From: Shimia sp022448905
GTDB lineage: Bacteria; Pseudomonadota; Alphaproteobacteria; Rhodobacterales; Rhodobacteraceae
DNA length: 64,000 nucleotides
NCBI RefSeq assembly: GCF_047126315.1
Contig: NZ_CP138953.1
Span: 2,976,001 to 3,040,000 of the forward strand
Reading direction: 5' to 3'
Shown: positions 36,053 through 45,250 of the stretch, in pieces
How the letters are laid out: every line of letters begins with the position of its first letter
Numbering within the stretch: position 1 is the stretch's first letter
Position numbers and translations under genes: made by a program
The notes under the pieces: generated by a model
The model's database searches: none
The model's input: the letters and a program-made list of their open reading frames with translations, nothing else
Told to the model about the DNA's origin: nothing

Positions 36053-36717
36053 GCACAGCCACCCCGCCCAGCCACTGGGCGCATTTGCCGTTCTTCACGG
36101 ACCGCTGGCCCGACATCAACGCACAAATCCAAAGCGACCCGCGGGAGATCCTTCCTCCCGCGGCCCAACGCTTTGCCGCGCTTGAAGCTGTTGCACCACA
36201 GCAAGTGCGTGTTGTCATCCTAGGACAAGACCCCTATCCAACGCCTGGTCACGCGCATGGCCTGTCGTTCTCTGTGGAGCCAGACGTGACCCCATTGCCC
36301 CGCTCTTTGAATAACATTTACAAAGAGTTGCAAGACGATCTTGGTGCAACTCCATCAAGCGGCGATCTGCACTTCTGGGCCACCCAAGGCGTCCTCTTAC
36401 TCAACACCGTGCTCTCGGTGCCAGCCGGCGACGCCAACGGCCACAAAGCGCTGGGCTGGCAAACTCTGGCCCATCAGGTGCTGGCCGACATCTCCGCCCG
36501 CCGCCCCACGGCTTTTGTCCTGTGGGGAAAACAGGCCCAAGCCCTTGCACCTCACATCACATCGCCTAAAGATGGCGGCCAACATCTGATGATTGAAACG
36601 GCGCACCCCTCGCCGCTCTCCGCCAGACGCGGATTTTTCGGCTCCCGCCCGTTTTCAACCATCAACAATTGGCTCGCCGACCAAGGCGACACACCGTTAA
36701 ACTGGACTGACGCATGA
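36049..36717 (+). CDS. ung: Uracil-DNA glycosylase
   Basis: A 222-residue family-1 uracil-DNA glycosylase, which removes uracil from DNA to start base-excision repair. The water-activating motif is GQDPYPTPGHAHGLSFSV with D61, and the second motif is HPSPLSARRGF. The motif usually has His after GQDPY; proline is found here. Its place between trpD and trpC, with 4-bp overlaps at both ends, is unusual. It must be translated together with the tryptophan genes. Confidence 0.93.
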   Translation: MSTATPPSHWAHLPFFTDRWPDINAQIQSDPREILPPAAQRFAALEAVAPQQVRVVILGQDPYPTPGHAHGLSFSVEPDVTPLPRSLNNIYKELQDDLGATPSSGDLHFWATQGVLLLNTVLSVPAGDANGHKALGWQTLAHQVLADISARRPTAFVLWGKQAQALAPHITSPKDGGQHLMIETAHPSPLSARRGFFGSRPFSTINNWLADQGDTPLNWTDA

Positions 36718-37529
36718 CCGAGACCGTTCTGGACAAAATCAAAGCTTACAAGCTGGAAGAAGTGGCCGCCGACAAAGCGGCCAAACCTCTGGAGGCGGTT
36801 GAAGCCGAAGCGCGCGAAGCCAGCCCAACCCGCGGCTTTTCCGACGCGCTGCACAAGGCCGCCCGCGAAGGCTACGGCCTGATCGCCGAGGTCAAAAAAG
36901 CCTCCCCGTCCAAAGGCCTCATCCGCGAAGATTTCAACCCGCCGGAACTGGCCAAAGCCTATGAAGACGGCGGCGCAACCTGCCTGTCCGTCCTAACGGA
37001 CACGCCCAGCTTTCAGGGCCAAAAATCTTTCCTAACCGAAGCCCGCAACGCCACCAGCCTGCCCGCGCTGCGCAAAGACTTCATGTATGACACCTATCAA
37101 GTGGCCGAAGCCCGCGCGCTTGGGGCCGACTGCATCCTGATCATCCTCGCCTCCGTCAGCGACGCACAAGCGCAAGAACTCGAAGAAGCCGCATTCAGCT
37201 GGAACATGGACGTGCTGCTTGAGGTGCATGACCGCGAGGAACTGGAGCGAGCCAGCCAGCTCAAATCCCCTCTCATGGGCATCAACAACCGCAATCTCAA
37301 AACCTTTGAGACCACGCTCGACACCACCCGCACCCTGTCCAAATTGGTGCCGGAGGACCGGCTGATCGTCTGCGAAAGCGGCCTCAACACGCCGGCGGAA
37401 CTGGCCGACATGGCCCGCTACGGCGCCCGCACCTTCCTGATTGGCGAGAGCCTGATGCGTCAGGACGATGTAGCCACCGCCACCCGCACCCTGCTCGCCA
37501 ATCCATTGAATGCCATGGGAGGCATGTGA
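36714..37529 (+). CDS. trpC: Indole-3-glycerol phosphate synthase
   Basis: A 271-residue TIM-barrel enzyme, the fourth step of tryptophan synthesis. The motifs EVKKASPSKGLIRE, LSVLTD, LRKDFMYD, GINNRNLKTF and SESG-like CESGL are in the expected order. It overlaps ung by 4 bp and moaC by one base (TGATG). Confidence 0.96.
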   Translation: MTETVLDKIKAYKLEEVAADKAAKPLEAVEAEAREASPTRGFSDALHKAAREGYGLIAEVKKASPSKGLIREDFNPPELAKAYEDGGATCLSVLTDTPSFQGQKSFLTEARNATSLPALRKDFMYDTYQVAEARALGADCILIILASVSDAQAQELEEAAFSWNMDVLLEVHDREELERASQLKSPLMGINNRNLKTFETTLDTTRTLSKLVPEDRLIVCESGLNTPAELADMARYGARTFLIGESLMRQDDVATATRTLLANPLNAMGGM

Positions 37530-38020
37530 TGAGCGACACGCACGTCTCTGGACTGACCCATTTTGACACCAAGGGCGACGCCCACATGGTGGATGTCTCT
37601 GAAAAAGCAGTCACTTCTCGCGTCGCCACCGCCGAAGGTTGGGTCAAAATGGCACCTGCCACCTTTGACATCATCAACGAAGGCCGCGCAAAAAAAGGCG
37701 ACGTGCTGGGCGTGGCGCGCCTCGCCGGCATCATGGGCGCCAAGAAATGTGCCGACTTAATTCCCCTGTGCCACCCGCTACCGATCACCAAAGTGGCCGT
37801 GGAGCTGACGCCGGATGCTGACCTGCCCGGTGTGCGCATCGAGGCGACTGTCAAAACCACCGGCCAAACCGGCGTGGAAATGGAAGCGCTGACCGCGGTC
37901 AATGTGGCGGCCCTGACGGTCTATGACATGTCCAAAGCGGTCGACAAAGCCATGGAAATCGGCGGCATCCGCGTGATCCTCAAAGACGGCGGAAAATCAG
38001 GACGTTACGAAGCAAAATGA
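37529..38020 (+). CDS. moaC: Cyclic pyranopterin monophosphate synthase
   Basis: A 163-residue MoaC, which converts 3',8-cyclo-7,8-dihydro-GTP to cyclic pyranopterin monophosphate for molybdenum cofactor. Motifs: MVDVSEKAVT, DLIPLCHPLPIT, VEMEALTAV and MSKAVDK. The ATG at 37529 shares its A with the trpC stop. It overlaps moeA by 4 bp. Confidence 0.95.
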   Translation: MSDTHVSGLTHFDTKGDAHMVDVSEKAVTSRVATAEGWVKMAPATFDIINEGRAKKGDVLGVARLAGIMGAKKCADLIPLCHPLPITKVAVELTPDADLPGVRIEATVKTTGQTGVEMEALTAVNVAALTVYDMSKAVDKAMEIGGIRVILKDGGKSGRYEAK

Positions 38021-39192
38021 TCTCGGTTGCTGACGCGCTCACGCATCTCTTCGCCCTCACCAAACAGCTGCCGGTGGAAAACGTGCCACTGGCGCAAGCC
38101 AATGGGCGCACGTTGGCAGAGCCGGTCAGCGCAAACCGCGATCAGCCCCCGTTTTCGGCCTCCGCCATGGACGGCTACGCCATCGTGTCCAACGGCGCTG
38201 CACCAGGAAAATCTTATGACGTCATCGGCGAAGCCGCCGCCGGACATGCCTTTGACGGCACCGTGTCCGCAGGTCAGGCCGTGCGCATCTTCACCGGCGC
38301 CCCGGTGCCAGAAGGCGCAGACCGTGTGGTCATTCAGGAAGATGTTAGCCGCGACGGCGACACCATCACACTCTCTGCAAATCTCGACAAAGGTTTTCAT
38401 ATCAGGCCTTTGGGCGGCGACTTCAAAGTTGGTCAAACCATCGCGGCCCCACGGGTTCTGCGCCCATCGGACGTGGCATTGATGACGTCGATGAACATCG
38501 CCGAAGTGCCTGTAACCTGCCGCCCCAAAGTGGCGATCCTGTCCACCGGTGACGAACTGGTCATGCCCGGTGAAACACCCGGCCCGGATCAGATTATCGC
38601 CTCCAACAGCTTTGGCCTGCAGGCCATGTTGCGTGACGCAGGCTGCGAAGCCCGCCTGTTGCCGATTGCCCGCGACACCCGCGCCTCTCTCGAAGCGGCC
38701 TTTGATCTGGTGGATGATGCCGACCTGCTGATCACCATCGGCGGCGCATCTGTAGGCGACCATGATCTGGTCGGCGACGTAGCGCAGGATCTCGGCATGC
38801 AGCGCAGCTTCTACAAAATCGCCATGCGCCCCGGCAAACCGCTCATGGCGGGCACATTGGCCAATGGCGCCATGATGATTGGCCTGCCCGGCAACCCGGT
38901 GTCCGCCATGGTCTGCGGCCACGTCTTTGTCCTACCTGTGATCCGCGCCATGTTGGGGCTTGGCGACGCGCCGACGCCGCGCCTGCCAGCCACTTTGGCA
39001 ACCCCCTTGCCGAAAAACGGCCCGCGCGAACACTACATGCGCGCCCGTGTAGAGCACGGAAAACTCTCACTTTTTGACAATCAAGACAGCTCTCTGCTCT
39101 CTATCCTGTCAGACGCAAACGCGCTCTTAGTTGTGCCGCCCAATGCGGCGGAATGGCCCGCAGGCACCGCCGTAGAGTACATCCCAATCTAG
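38017..39192 (+). CDS. moeA: Molybdopterin molybdenumtransferase MoeA
   Basis: A 391-residue enzyme that inserts molybdate into adenylylated molybdopterin. It has the N-terminal QPPFSASAMDGYA motif, the MoCF-binding domain with LSTGDELV and GGASVGDHD, and the C-terminal beta domain. It ends the operon that starts at trpG. Confidence 0.95.
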   Translation: MISVADALTHLFALTKQLPVENVPLAQANGRTLAEPVSANRDQPPFSASAMDGYAIVSNGAAPGKSYDVIGEAAAGHAFDGTVSAGQAVRIFTGAPVPEGADRVVIQEDVSRDGDTITLSANLDKGFHIRPLGGDFKVGQTIAAPRVLRPSDVALMTSMNIAEVPVTCRPKVAILSTGDELVMPGETPGPDQIIASNSFGLQAMLRDAGCEARLLPIARDTRASLEAAFDLVDDADLLITIGGASVGDHDLVGDVAQDLGMQRSFYKIAMRPGKPLMAGTLANGAMMIGLPGNPVSAMVCGHVFVLPVIRAMLGLGDAPTPRLPATLATPLPKNGPREHYMRARVEHGKLSLFDNQDSSLLSILSDANALLVVPPNAAEWPAGTAVEYIPI

Positions 39193-39239
39193 GCCAAACG
39201 CCTGTCCCTTTACCACATTTTGGCATCTGTTTCCGCTAT

Positions 39240-39254
39240 GTTCTATAAAAGTTT
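39240..39254 (+). promoter_or_regulatory. Second, imperfect LexA box upstream of lexA
   Basis: GTTC-TATAAAA-GTTT, one base off the GTTC-N7-GTTC consensus. It lies 14 bp from the perfect box and 65 bp before the lexA start. Confidence 0.4.
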
Positions 39255-39267
39255 TGACACAAAACAA

Positions 39268-39282
39268 GAACATGCGTAGAAC
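39268..39282 (+). promoter_or_regulatory. LexA box upstream of lexA
   Basis: GAAC-ATGCGTA-GAAC, a perfect match to the alphaproteobacterial SOS box, 37 bp before the lexA ATG. This is the standard arrangement for autoregulation. Confidence 0.85.
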
Positions 39283-39318
39283 GAGGATAAGACACACTCT
39301 ATATGGGGGTCCTCGAGC

Positions 39319-40032
39319 ATGTTGACCAAGAAGCAACTAGACCTGCTGGAATTCATTCACACCCGTCTGCAAAAAGACGGGGTGCCGCCCAGCTTTGACG
39401 AAATGAAAGACGCGCTGGATTTGCGCTCAAAATCAGGCATCCACCGTCTAATCACAGCGCTGGAAGAGCGGGGATTCATCCGCCGCCTCGCCCACCGCGC
39501 CCGCGCCATCGAAATTGTGAAACTGCCTGAAAGCATGGGCGGCGCGCCTTCAGCGCCAACAGCGGGTTTCAATCCCAAAGTGATCGACGGGCCGCATCCA
39601 TCGCCGTCCCAACCGGCCAATGTGACGCCGGACGAGGTGACATTGCACGCGCGCGAACTGCCCGTGATGGGCAAAATCGCCGCCGGTGTGCCGATTGAAG
39701 CCATCAGCCATGTGGACCATCACGTGGCCGTGCCGGGCCAAATGCTGTCGGTCGGCCAGAACCACTATGCGCTTGAAGTCAAAGGCGATTCCATGATCGA
39801 CGCAGGCATCAACAACGGTGACGTGGTGATCATCTCGGAAACCACCACCGCCGACAACGGCGACATCGTCGTGGCGCTGGTGGAGGATCAGGAAGCCACG
39901 CTGAAGAAGTTCCACCACAATGGCAGCTCCATCGCGCTTGAGGCCGCCAACCCGGCCTATGAAACACGCGTCTACCCTGAGGATAAAGTAAAAGTGCAGG
40001 GCAAACTGGTCGGGTTGATCCGCACCTACTGA
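39319..40032 (+). CDS. lexA: SOS repressor LexA
   Basis: A 237-residue LexA. The N-terminal winged helix starts MLTKKQLDLLEFI with recognition helix RSKSGIHRLI. The linker contains the self-cleavage site near Ala122-Gly123 (KIAAGVPIEA). The catalytic pair is Ser158 (GDSM) and Lys196 (ATLKKF). On DNA damage, RecA filaments trigger cleavage and release SOS genes. The length and proline-rich linker are typical of alphaproteobacterial LexA. Two LexA boxes lie upstream. Confidence 0.97.
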   Translation: MLTKKQLDLLEFIHTRLQKDGVPPSFDEMKDALDLRSKSGIHRLITALEERGFIRRLAHRARAIEIVKLPESMGGAPSAPTAGFNPKVIDGPHPSPSQPANVTPDEVTLHARELPVMGKIAAGVPIEAISHVDHHVAVPGQMLSVGQNHYALEVKGDSMIDAGINNGDVVIISETTTADNGDIVVALVEDQEATLKKFHHNGSSIALEAANPAYETRVYPEDKVKVQGKLVGLIRTY

Positions 40033-42071
40033 CCCCGCACCTCTGCATCATTCCACAACCGACGGCCCGCCACCTCGCGGGCCGTTTTGCGTAACGGCGT
40101 CCCCCCCTCAAATCGCAGAGCCACAGATCCCAGCGCCTCCAAGTCCTTTACGTCTAGTGTGTCACACGGCAATTGCTCGTCAAAAGCCGTTGAAAACACA
40201 ACGATATCCTCGGGCGCGCAGCCCTCAAAAAGCGCCTTGCCGGTTTTCCCCTGCACATGGATCAACCGCCCGCCGCTGGCCAGCTCAACAAATGGCACGC
40301 GGCTTGTCTCGCCCGGCCACAGGCTCGCGGCGCCCTCTTGATCCCGTGTGCTGCCGTCATTTTCCAACCAGTTCTCTGCGACAAACCCCTGCCCTTTGGC
40401 TTTGGACAGGGCTCGGCCCTCTGGCGTCATCACGCCCACAATGCCGCCCGTATCGGAAATCAATACATCCGGGCGCTCCGCCTGTGTCGACCCCCAGAAC
40501 CCCGCGCAAACAACCGCAACCCCGGCCACCCGCGCGCGTCCCTGCCACAGCAGCAACCACAGCCCACCCAAAGCGATCACCGGCAAAACCCAGCGCCCGC
40601 CGCTTGGCACAGTCCCACGCGCGCCATCTAGCCCGCTGACAAATTGTGCCACGGTCAAAATCCACCACAGGCCCTGCTCCATGCCCCAAAGCGGCACGGC
40701 CTCTAGCCCCACAGGCGCCAAAACCGCGGCCACAACGGCGGCGGGCACCACAAGAATGCCCATCACCGGCACCGACAGCACATTTGCCAACAGGCCGTAA
40801 TGCGCCACGTGATTGAAATGCATCGCCGCAAAGGGCGCGGTTGCCAGCCCCGCCACCAGCGACGACACCACGACCGCCGACACCGGCCGCAACCACTTTG
40901 GCCCCAAATGCCACTGCATGTCCCGCAACCAGCCAAACACCCCCACCAGGGCCGCCGTGGCTGCAAAGGACATCTGAAACCCCGGCCCCATCAAGGCTTC
41001 TGGCTGCAACACCAACACGACCGTCGCCGCCACGGCCACCGCGCGCAACGTCAGTGCGCGCCGATCCAAGAGCACTGCCATTAACACCACAACGGTCATC
41101 ACATAGGCCCGTTCTGTGGACACCGCGCCGCCTGACAGGAGCAAATAGCCAGTGGCCGCCGCAAAGGACACGCAGGCGGCGATCTTTTTGCCATTCACCC
41201 GCAGCGCCACTGTCGGGACCAACGCAATACAAAACCGCACCGCACCAAATACAAATCCGGCCAACAGTCCCATATGCAACCCTGAAATTGCCAACAAATG
41301 CGCGAGGTTGGCCCCGCGCAAAGCCTCTGTGACTTCCTCCGGGATCGCGCTGCGGTCACCCGTTGTCACGGCGGCGGCAAACCCCGCAACATCCGCGGCC
41401 ATACGTTCTTGTATCGCTCCCGATAAGCGCATCCGGAATCCGAAGATCCCGCCGTTGTTATCTGGCGTTGCCATCGCCAAAACCGGCACCCGCGTGTACC
41501 CGACTGCGCCAATCTGCTTGAACCAGGCATGGCGCTGAAAATCAAAGGCCCCCGGCTCCACTGGCCCGGAAGGCGGTGACAGATGCCCCGTGGTGCCCAC
41601 CAGTTTTCCCGGTGTTGGTGCGGTGCCCACCCCACTGCCATGCAAAGAAATCCGCACCCGCGTAGGTGTTTCCTCAGGCGTAATCTCGGCCAGAACCACA
41701 TCCTCAAGCGTCAACCGCACCGCGTCTGAGGCCGAGCGGTCTATCGCAATAATCCGCCCCTCAATCGGCCCGTAGTAGCGAAAGTCCAAAACCGGGCCCG
41801 CCAAGCTATGCGCCCGTGCGCCCGCAAGACACACACCGGCCAAAACCAAAGCCACCATCCACAACAGCGCGCCAACATCAGCTTCCTGACCGATCGTCAA
41901 CCACGCAAATGCCAAGGAAATCGGCCCAATCCCAACCAACACCGCGACGGTGGGCTCCACCGGCAGCGCAAAATACATCCCGATCCCAAGCCCCAAACAG
42001 ACCGGCACCCAGCAAAACAGATGCCCACGTTGATGCAAAAGGGAAAGGCGCAGAGACGTGACGACGCGCAA
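40026..42071 (-). CDS. comEC: ComEC/Rec2-family competence protein without the metallo-beta-lactamase motif
   Basis: A 681-residue polytopic membrane protein of the DNA-uptake channel family. It has an N-terminal DUF4131-like region and the competence domain with LLAISGLHMGLLAG and SGGAVSTERAYVM. The C-terminal region after about residue 540 lacks the HxHxDH metal-binding motif of nuclease-bearing ComEC. The start is a TTG at 42071 with GAGAGGA upstream; no ATG/GTG near the expected start fits. Its 3' end overlaps the end of lexA by 7 bp. Confidence 0.86.
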   Translation of the reverse strand: MRVVTSLRLSLLHQRGHLFCWVPVCLGLGIGMYFALPVEPTVAVLVGIGPISLAFAWLTIGQEADVGALLWMVALVLAGVCLAGARAHSLAGPVLDFRYYGPIEGRIIAIDRSASDAVRLTLEDVVLAEITPEETPTRVRISLHGSGVGTAPTPGKLVGTTGHLSPPSGPVEPGAFDFQRHAWFKQIGAVGYTRVPVLAMATPDNNGGIFGFRMRLSGAIQERMAADVAGFAAAVTTGDRSAIPEEVTEALRGANLAHLLAISGLHMGLLAGFVFGAVRFCIALVPTVALRVNGKKIAACVSFAAATGYLLLSGGAVSTERAYVMTVVVLMAVLLDRRALTLRAVAVAATVVLVLQPEALMGPGFQMSFAATAALVGVFGWLRDMQWHLGPKWLRPVSAVVVSSLVAGLATAPFAAMHFNHVAHYGLLANVLSVPVMGILVVPAAVVAAVLAPVGLEAVPLWGMEQGLWWILTVAQFVSGLDGARGTVPSGGRWVLPVIALGGLWLLLWQGRARVAGVAVVCAGFWGSTQAERPDVLISDTGGIVGVMTPEGRALSKAKGQGFVAENWLENDGSTRDQEGAASLWPGETSRVPFVELASGGRLIHVQGKTGKALFEGCAPEDIVVFSTAFDEQLPCDTLDVKDLEALGSVALRFEGGTPLRKTAREVAGRRLWNDAEVRGQ
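40062..40088 (+). terminator. Terminator of lexA inside the comEC 3' end
   Basis: A 9-bp perfect stem ACGGCCCGC / GCGGGCCGT with the loop CACCTC, then TTT. It lies 30 bp after the lexA stop, on the strand opposite comEC. Confidence 0.65.
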
Positions 42072-42151
42072 GCCTTGTCCTCTCTTATCGGTGTCGCTAG
42101 ACAGTGCCTCAACGCTAGAACCCCAATGGTTACTGAAAGGTTAAGCCCGCT

Positions 42152-43567
42152 ATGACAGGCCAGGTCGTCACCCGTTTTGCCCCATCGCCCACCGGTTATC
42201 TGCACATCGGCGGCGCACGTACGGCGCTGTTCAACTGGCTCTATGCCCGTGGGCGCGGCGGCAAGTTTCTGCTGCGGATTGAAGACACCGATCGCGAACG
42301 CTCCACACCAGAAGCGACCGACGCCATCCTGCAAGGCCTGAGCTGGCTGGGTCTGGATCATGACGGCGAGGTCGTGAGCCAATTTGAGGGCGCCAAACGC
42401 CACGCCGAAGTGGCGCTGCAACTGCTGGAGGAAGGCAAAGCCTACAAATGTTTCGCCACCCAAGACGAAATTGCCGCCTTCCGCGATGAGGCTCGCGCCG
42501 CCGGCAAATCGACCCACTATCGGAGCCCTTGGCGCGACGCTGATGCCGCCACTCATCCCGATGCGCCTTACGTGATCCGCATCAAAGCCCCGCGTGAAGG
42601 CCAAACCGTGATCTGCGATCAGGTGCAAGGCGATGTGACCATCCGCAACGATCAGCTCGATGACATGATCCTGTTACGCTCCGATGGCACACCGGTCTAT
42701 ATGTTGGCAGTTGTTGTAGATGACCACGACATGGGCGTGACCCATGTGATCCGCGGGGACGACCACCTCAACAACGCCGCACGCCAAATGATGATCTATG
42801 AAGCCATGGGTTGGGATCTGCCGATCTACGCGCACATCCCGTTGATCCATGGCGCAGACGGCAAAAAACTCTCCAAACGCCACGGCGCGCTTGGTGCACA
42901 GGAATATCAGGCCATGGGCTATCCGGCCGCCGGCATGCGCAACTACCTCGCGCGCTTGGGCTGGAGTCACGGTGACGATGAGTTTTTCACCGACGCGCAA
43001 GCCCAGGACTGGTTTAATCTGGACGGCATTGGCAAAAGCCCGGCGCGGTTTGACACCAAAAAGCTTGAGAACATCTGCGGCCAACATATTGCCGTGAGCG
43101 AAGATGCTGCACTGCTGCAAGAGATTGTGAATTATCTGGGGGCCGCAGACCAGCCTGCGCTGACCGACACCCAGACCGTATTACTACGGGATGCGCTGTA
43201 TTGCCTGAAGGATCGCGCGAAGACTTTCCCCGATCTCCTTGAAAAAGCACACTTTGCTCTGACTTCGCGCCCTATCGAGGTGGAGGCCAAAGCCGCCAAA
43301 AATCTCGATTCAGTATCCCGTGGTATACTGAATGATTTGACGCCGCAGTTGCAAAATGTTAGCTGGTCGCGGGAGGAGCTTGAGGCTGTAACGAGCAGCT
43401 ACTGTGAAGCCAATGAAATCAAGTTCGGCAAGATGGCGGGGCCCATGCGGGCGGCGCTGGCTGGCCGGGCTGCGACCCCCAGCGTCTTTGACATGATGCT
43501 GGTTCTGGGACGCGAGGAATCTCTCGCGCGTCTGACTGACGCCGCCAAAGATGACGCGACGGAATAG
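42152..43567 (+). CDS. gltX: Glutamyl-tRNA synthetase
   Basis: A 471-residue class I synthetase. The HIGH-type motif is PSPTGYLHIGGARTAL and the KMSKS-type motif is KKLSKRHGA. The rest is the glutamyl-tRNA anticodon-binding domain. Alphaproteobacteria often have two copies of this enzyme; nothing here shows if this one is discriminating. The ATG is divergent from comEC by 80 bp. Confidence 0.95.
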   Translation: MTGQVVTRFAPSPTGYLHIGGARTALFNWLYARGRGGKFLLRIEDTDRERSTPEATDAILQGLSWLGLDHDGEVVSQFEGAKRHAEVALQLLEEGKAYKCFATQDEIAAFRDEARAAGKSTHYRSPWRDADAATHPDAPYVIRIKAPREGQTVICDQVQGDVTIRNDQLDDMILLRSDGTPVYMLAVVVDDHDMGVTHVIRGDDHLNNAARQMMIYEAMGWDLPIYAHIPLIHGADGKKLSKRHGALGAQEYQAMGYPAAGMRNYLARLGWSHGDDEFFTDAQAQDWFNLDGIGKSPARFDTKKLENICGQHIAVSEDAALLQEIVNYLGAADQPALTDTQTVLLRDALYCLKDRAKTFPDLLEKAHFALTSRPIEVEAKAAKNLDSVSRGILNDLTPQLQNVSWSREELEAVTSSYCEANEIKFGKMAGPMRAALAGRAATPSVFDMMLVLGREESLARLTDAAKDDATE

Positions 43568-43607
43568 CGCCTGTTTACCGGGCCTTAAGACGTCGCAGAC
43601 ACAACGC

Positions 43608-43636
43608 GCCGGGGCGATCCGCGTCCCCGGCTTTTT
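43608..43636 (+). terminator. Terminator of gltX
   Basis: Stem GCCGGGG / CCCCGGC with a ten-base loop, then five T. It ends just before the ribosome binding site of gltA. Confidence 0.7.
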
Positions 43637-43651
43637 AGGAAGGAAAATGCC

Positions 43652-44947
43652 ATGTCCGAGGCCCCAAAAACCGCAACGCTAACGATTGACGGCGAAAACT
43701 ACGAACTGCCGATCCACTCGCCAACGTCCGGCCCGGATGTGCTCGACATCCGCAAGCTCTATGGTCAAGCCGGTGTTTTCACCTATGACCCTGGCTTCAC
43801 CTCCACCGCCTCCTGTGAGTCCACCATCACCTATATCGACGGTGAGAAAGGTATTCTGACGCACCGCGGGTATCCGATTGGCGAACTGGCTGGCCAATCC
43901 CACTACCTCGAAGTCTGCTACTTGCTGCTTTATGGTGAACTGCCAACGGCTGCACAATTGGAGGACTTTGAGTCCACCATCACCCGTCACACCATGCTGC
44001 ACGAGCAAATGGGCAATTTCTTCCGCGGCTTCCGTCGCGATGCCCACCCAATGGCGGTAATGGTAGGTGTGGTTGGTGCCATGTCCGCCTTCTACCACGA
44101 CTCCACCGACATTTCTGACCCACGTCAGCGCGAAATCGCATCCCACCGCCTGATCGCGAAGATGCCGACCATCGCCGCTTGGGCCTATAAATACACCATT
44201 GGACAGCCATTTGTGTATCCACGCAACGATCTGGACTACGCCTCCAACTTCCTGCGCATGTGCTTCGCCGTGCCAGCGGAAGAGTATGAGGTGAACCCGA
44301 TCCTGTCCCGCGCGATGGACCGTATCTTCACGCTGCACGCCGACCACGAGCAGAACGCCTCCACCTCCACGGTGCGTCTGGCGTCCTCTTCCGGCGCCAA
44401 CCCGTTTGCCTGTATCGCAGCTGGCATCGCCTGCCTCTGGGGCCCGGCCCACGGCGGCGCAAACCAGGCGTGTCTGGAGATGCTGAAAGAAATCGGCTCC
44501 GTAGACCGCATTCCGGAATTCATCGAGCGCGCCAAAGACAAGAACGATCCGTTCCGTCTGATGGGCTTTGGCCACCGTGTTTACAAAAACATGGACCCAC
44601 GCGCGACCGTTATGAAACAGTCCGCTGACGAAGTGCTGGAGCTGTTGGGTGTTGAAGACAACCCACTTCTGCAGGTTGCTACCGAACTGGAGCGCATCGC
44701 ACTGAGCGACCCATACTTCAAAGAGAAGAAGCTGTTCCCGAACGTGGACTTCTACTCTGGCATCATCCTTGAGGCGATGGGCTTCCCAACCTCGATGTTC
44801 ACCCCTATCTTTGCGCTGTCTCGCACCGTTGGCTGGATTTCCCAGTGGAAAGAGCAACTGTCCGATCCAGCGCACAAAATTGGCCGTCCACGTCAGCTGT
44901 ACCTCGGCGAAGATGTGCGCTCCTACACCGACATCGAGAACCGCTAA
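43652..44947 (+). CDS. gltA: Citrate synthase
   Basis: A 431-residue type II citrate synthase, the entry step of the TCA cycle. The catalytic His and substrate motif is in HEQNASTSTVRLASSSG; a second His is in GPAHGGAN, and GFGHRVYKNMDPR completes the active site. The N-terminal extension (TATLTIDGENYELPI) is normal in proteobacterial type II enzymes. AGGAAGGAAAATGCC precedes the ATG. Confidence 0.97.
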   Translation: MSEAPKTATLTIDGENYELPIHSPTSGPDVLDIRKLYGQAGVFTYDPGFTSTASCESTITYIDGEKGILTHRGYPIGELAGQSHYLEVCYLLLYGELPTAAQLEDFESTITRHTMLHEQMGNFFRGFRRDAHPMAVMVGVVGAMSAFYHDSTDISDPRQREIASHRLIAKMPTIAAWAYKYTIGQPFVYPRNDLDYASNFLRMCFAVPAEEYEVNPILSRAMDRIFTLHADHEQNASTSTVRLASSSGANPFACIAAGIACLWGPAHGGANQACLEMLKEIGSVDRIPEFIERAKDKNDPFRLMGFGHRVYKNMDPRATVMKQSADEVLELLGVEDNPLLQVATELERIALSDPYFKEKKLFPNVDFYSGIILEAMGFPTSMFTPIFALSRTVGWISQWKEQLSDPAHKIGRPRQLYLGEDVRSYTDIENR

Positions 44948-44970
44948 CCCAATCGGGTCAGATACAATCA

Positions 44971-45004
44971 AACGCGCCAGAGCCTTCTCAGGCGCGTTTT
45001 TTTT
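44971..45004 (+). terminator. Terminator of gltA
   Basis: Stem AACGCGCC / GGCGCGTT with a 12-base loop, then eight T (44997-45004). A strong intrinsic terminator. Confidence 0.8.
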
Positions 45005-45061
45005 GCCTAAGGCACATATTCTCAATTTTGCCCAAATTCACAGAAACTCAGCCCAAATTCC

Positions 45062-45076
45062 GACACGCTTAGCGTG
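45062..45076. promoter_or_regulatory. Palindromic motif shared by RTX upstream regions, copy 1
   Basis: GACACGC-TTA-GCGTG; the core CACGC-TTA-GCGTG is a perfect inverted repeat. It lies 174 bp before the first RTX start and matches 46304-46318 at 13 of 15 bases. Confidence 0.5.
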
Positions 45077-45250
45077 CATCACTCTTTCGGAATTTTAGAA
45101 AATTGGACCGGCGAGTCCTCCGTCCCTGCCTGATGCTATTTCCTCCAAGGAACCACCACGCTCAGGGCGGGCTGGGAGCCAAACTTGCCTCTTGCCAATT
45201 AGGACCTGTGTATTTGGCGGCTTATGTGAGCCACAATTTGGAGATGAGTG

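Larger units (their letters stand above)
44948..45250. other. Intergenic region upstream of the first RTX gene
   Basis: About 300 bp. It holds the gltA terminator, a 10-bp direct repeat GCCCAAATTC at 45030-45039 and 45051-45060 (21 bp apart), and a 15-bp palindromic motif at 45062-45076 that recurs before the second RTX gene. No gene is evident. Confidence 0.6.

Noticed and set aside
43679..45025. 448-residue minus-strand open frame over gltA
   Set aside because: Antisense to a highly conserved citrate synthase; no recognisable domain.
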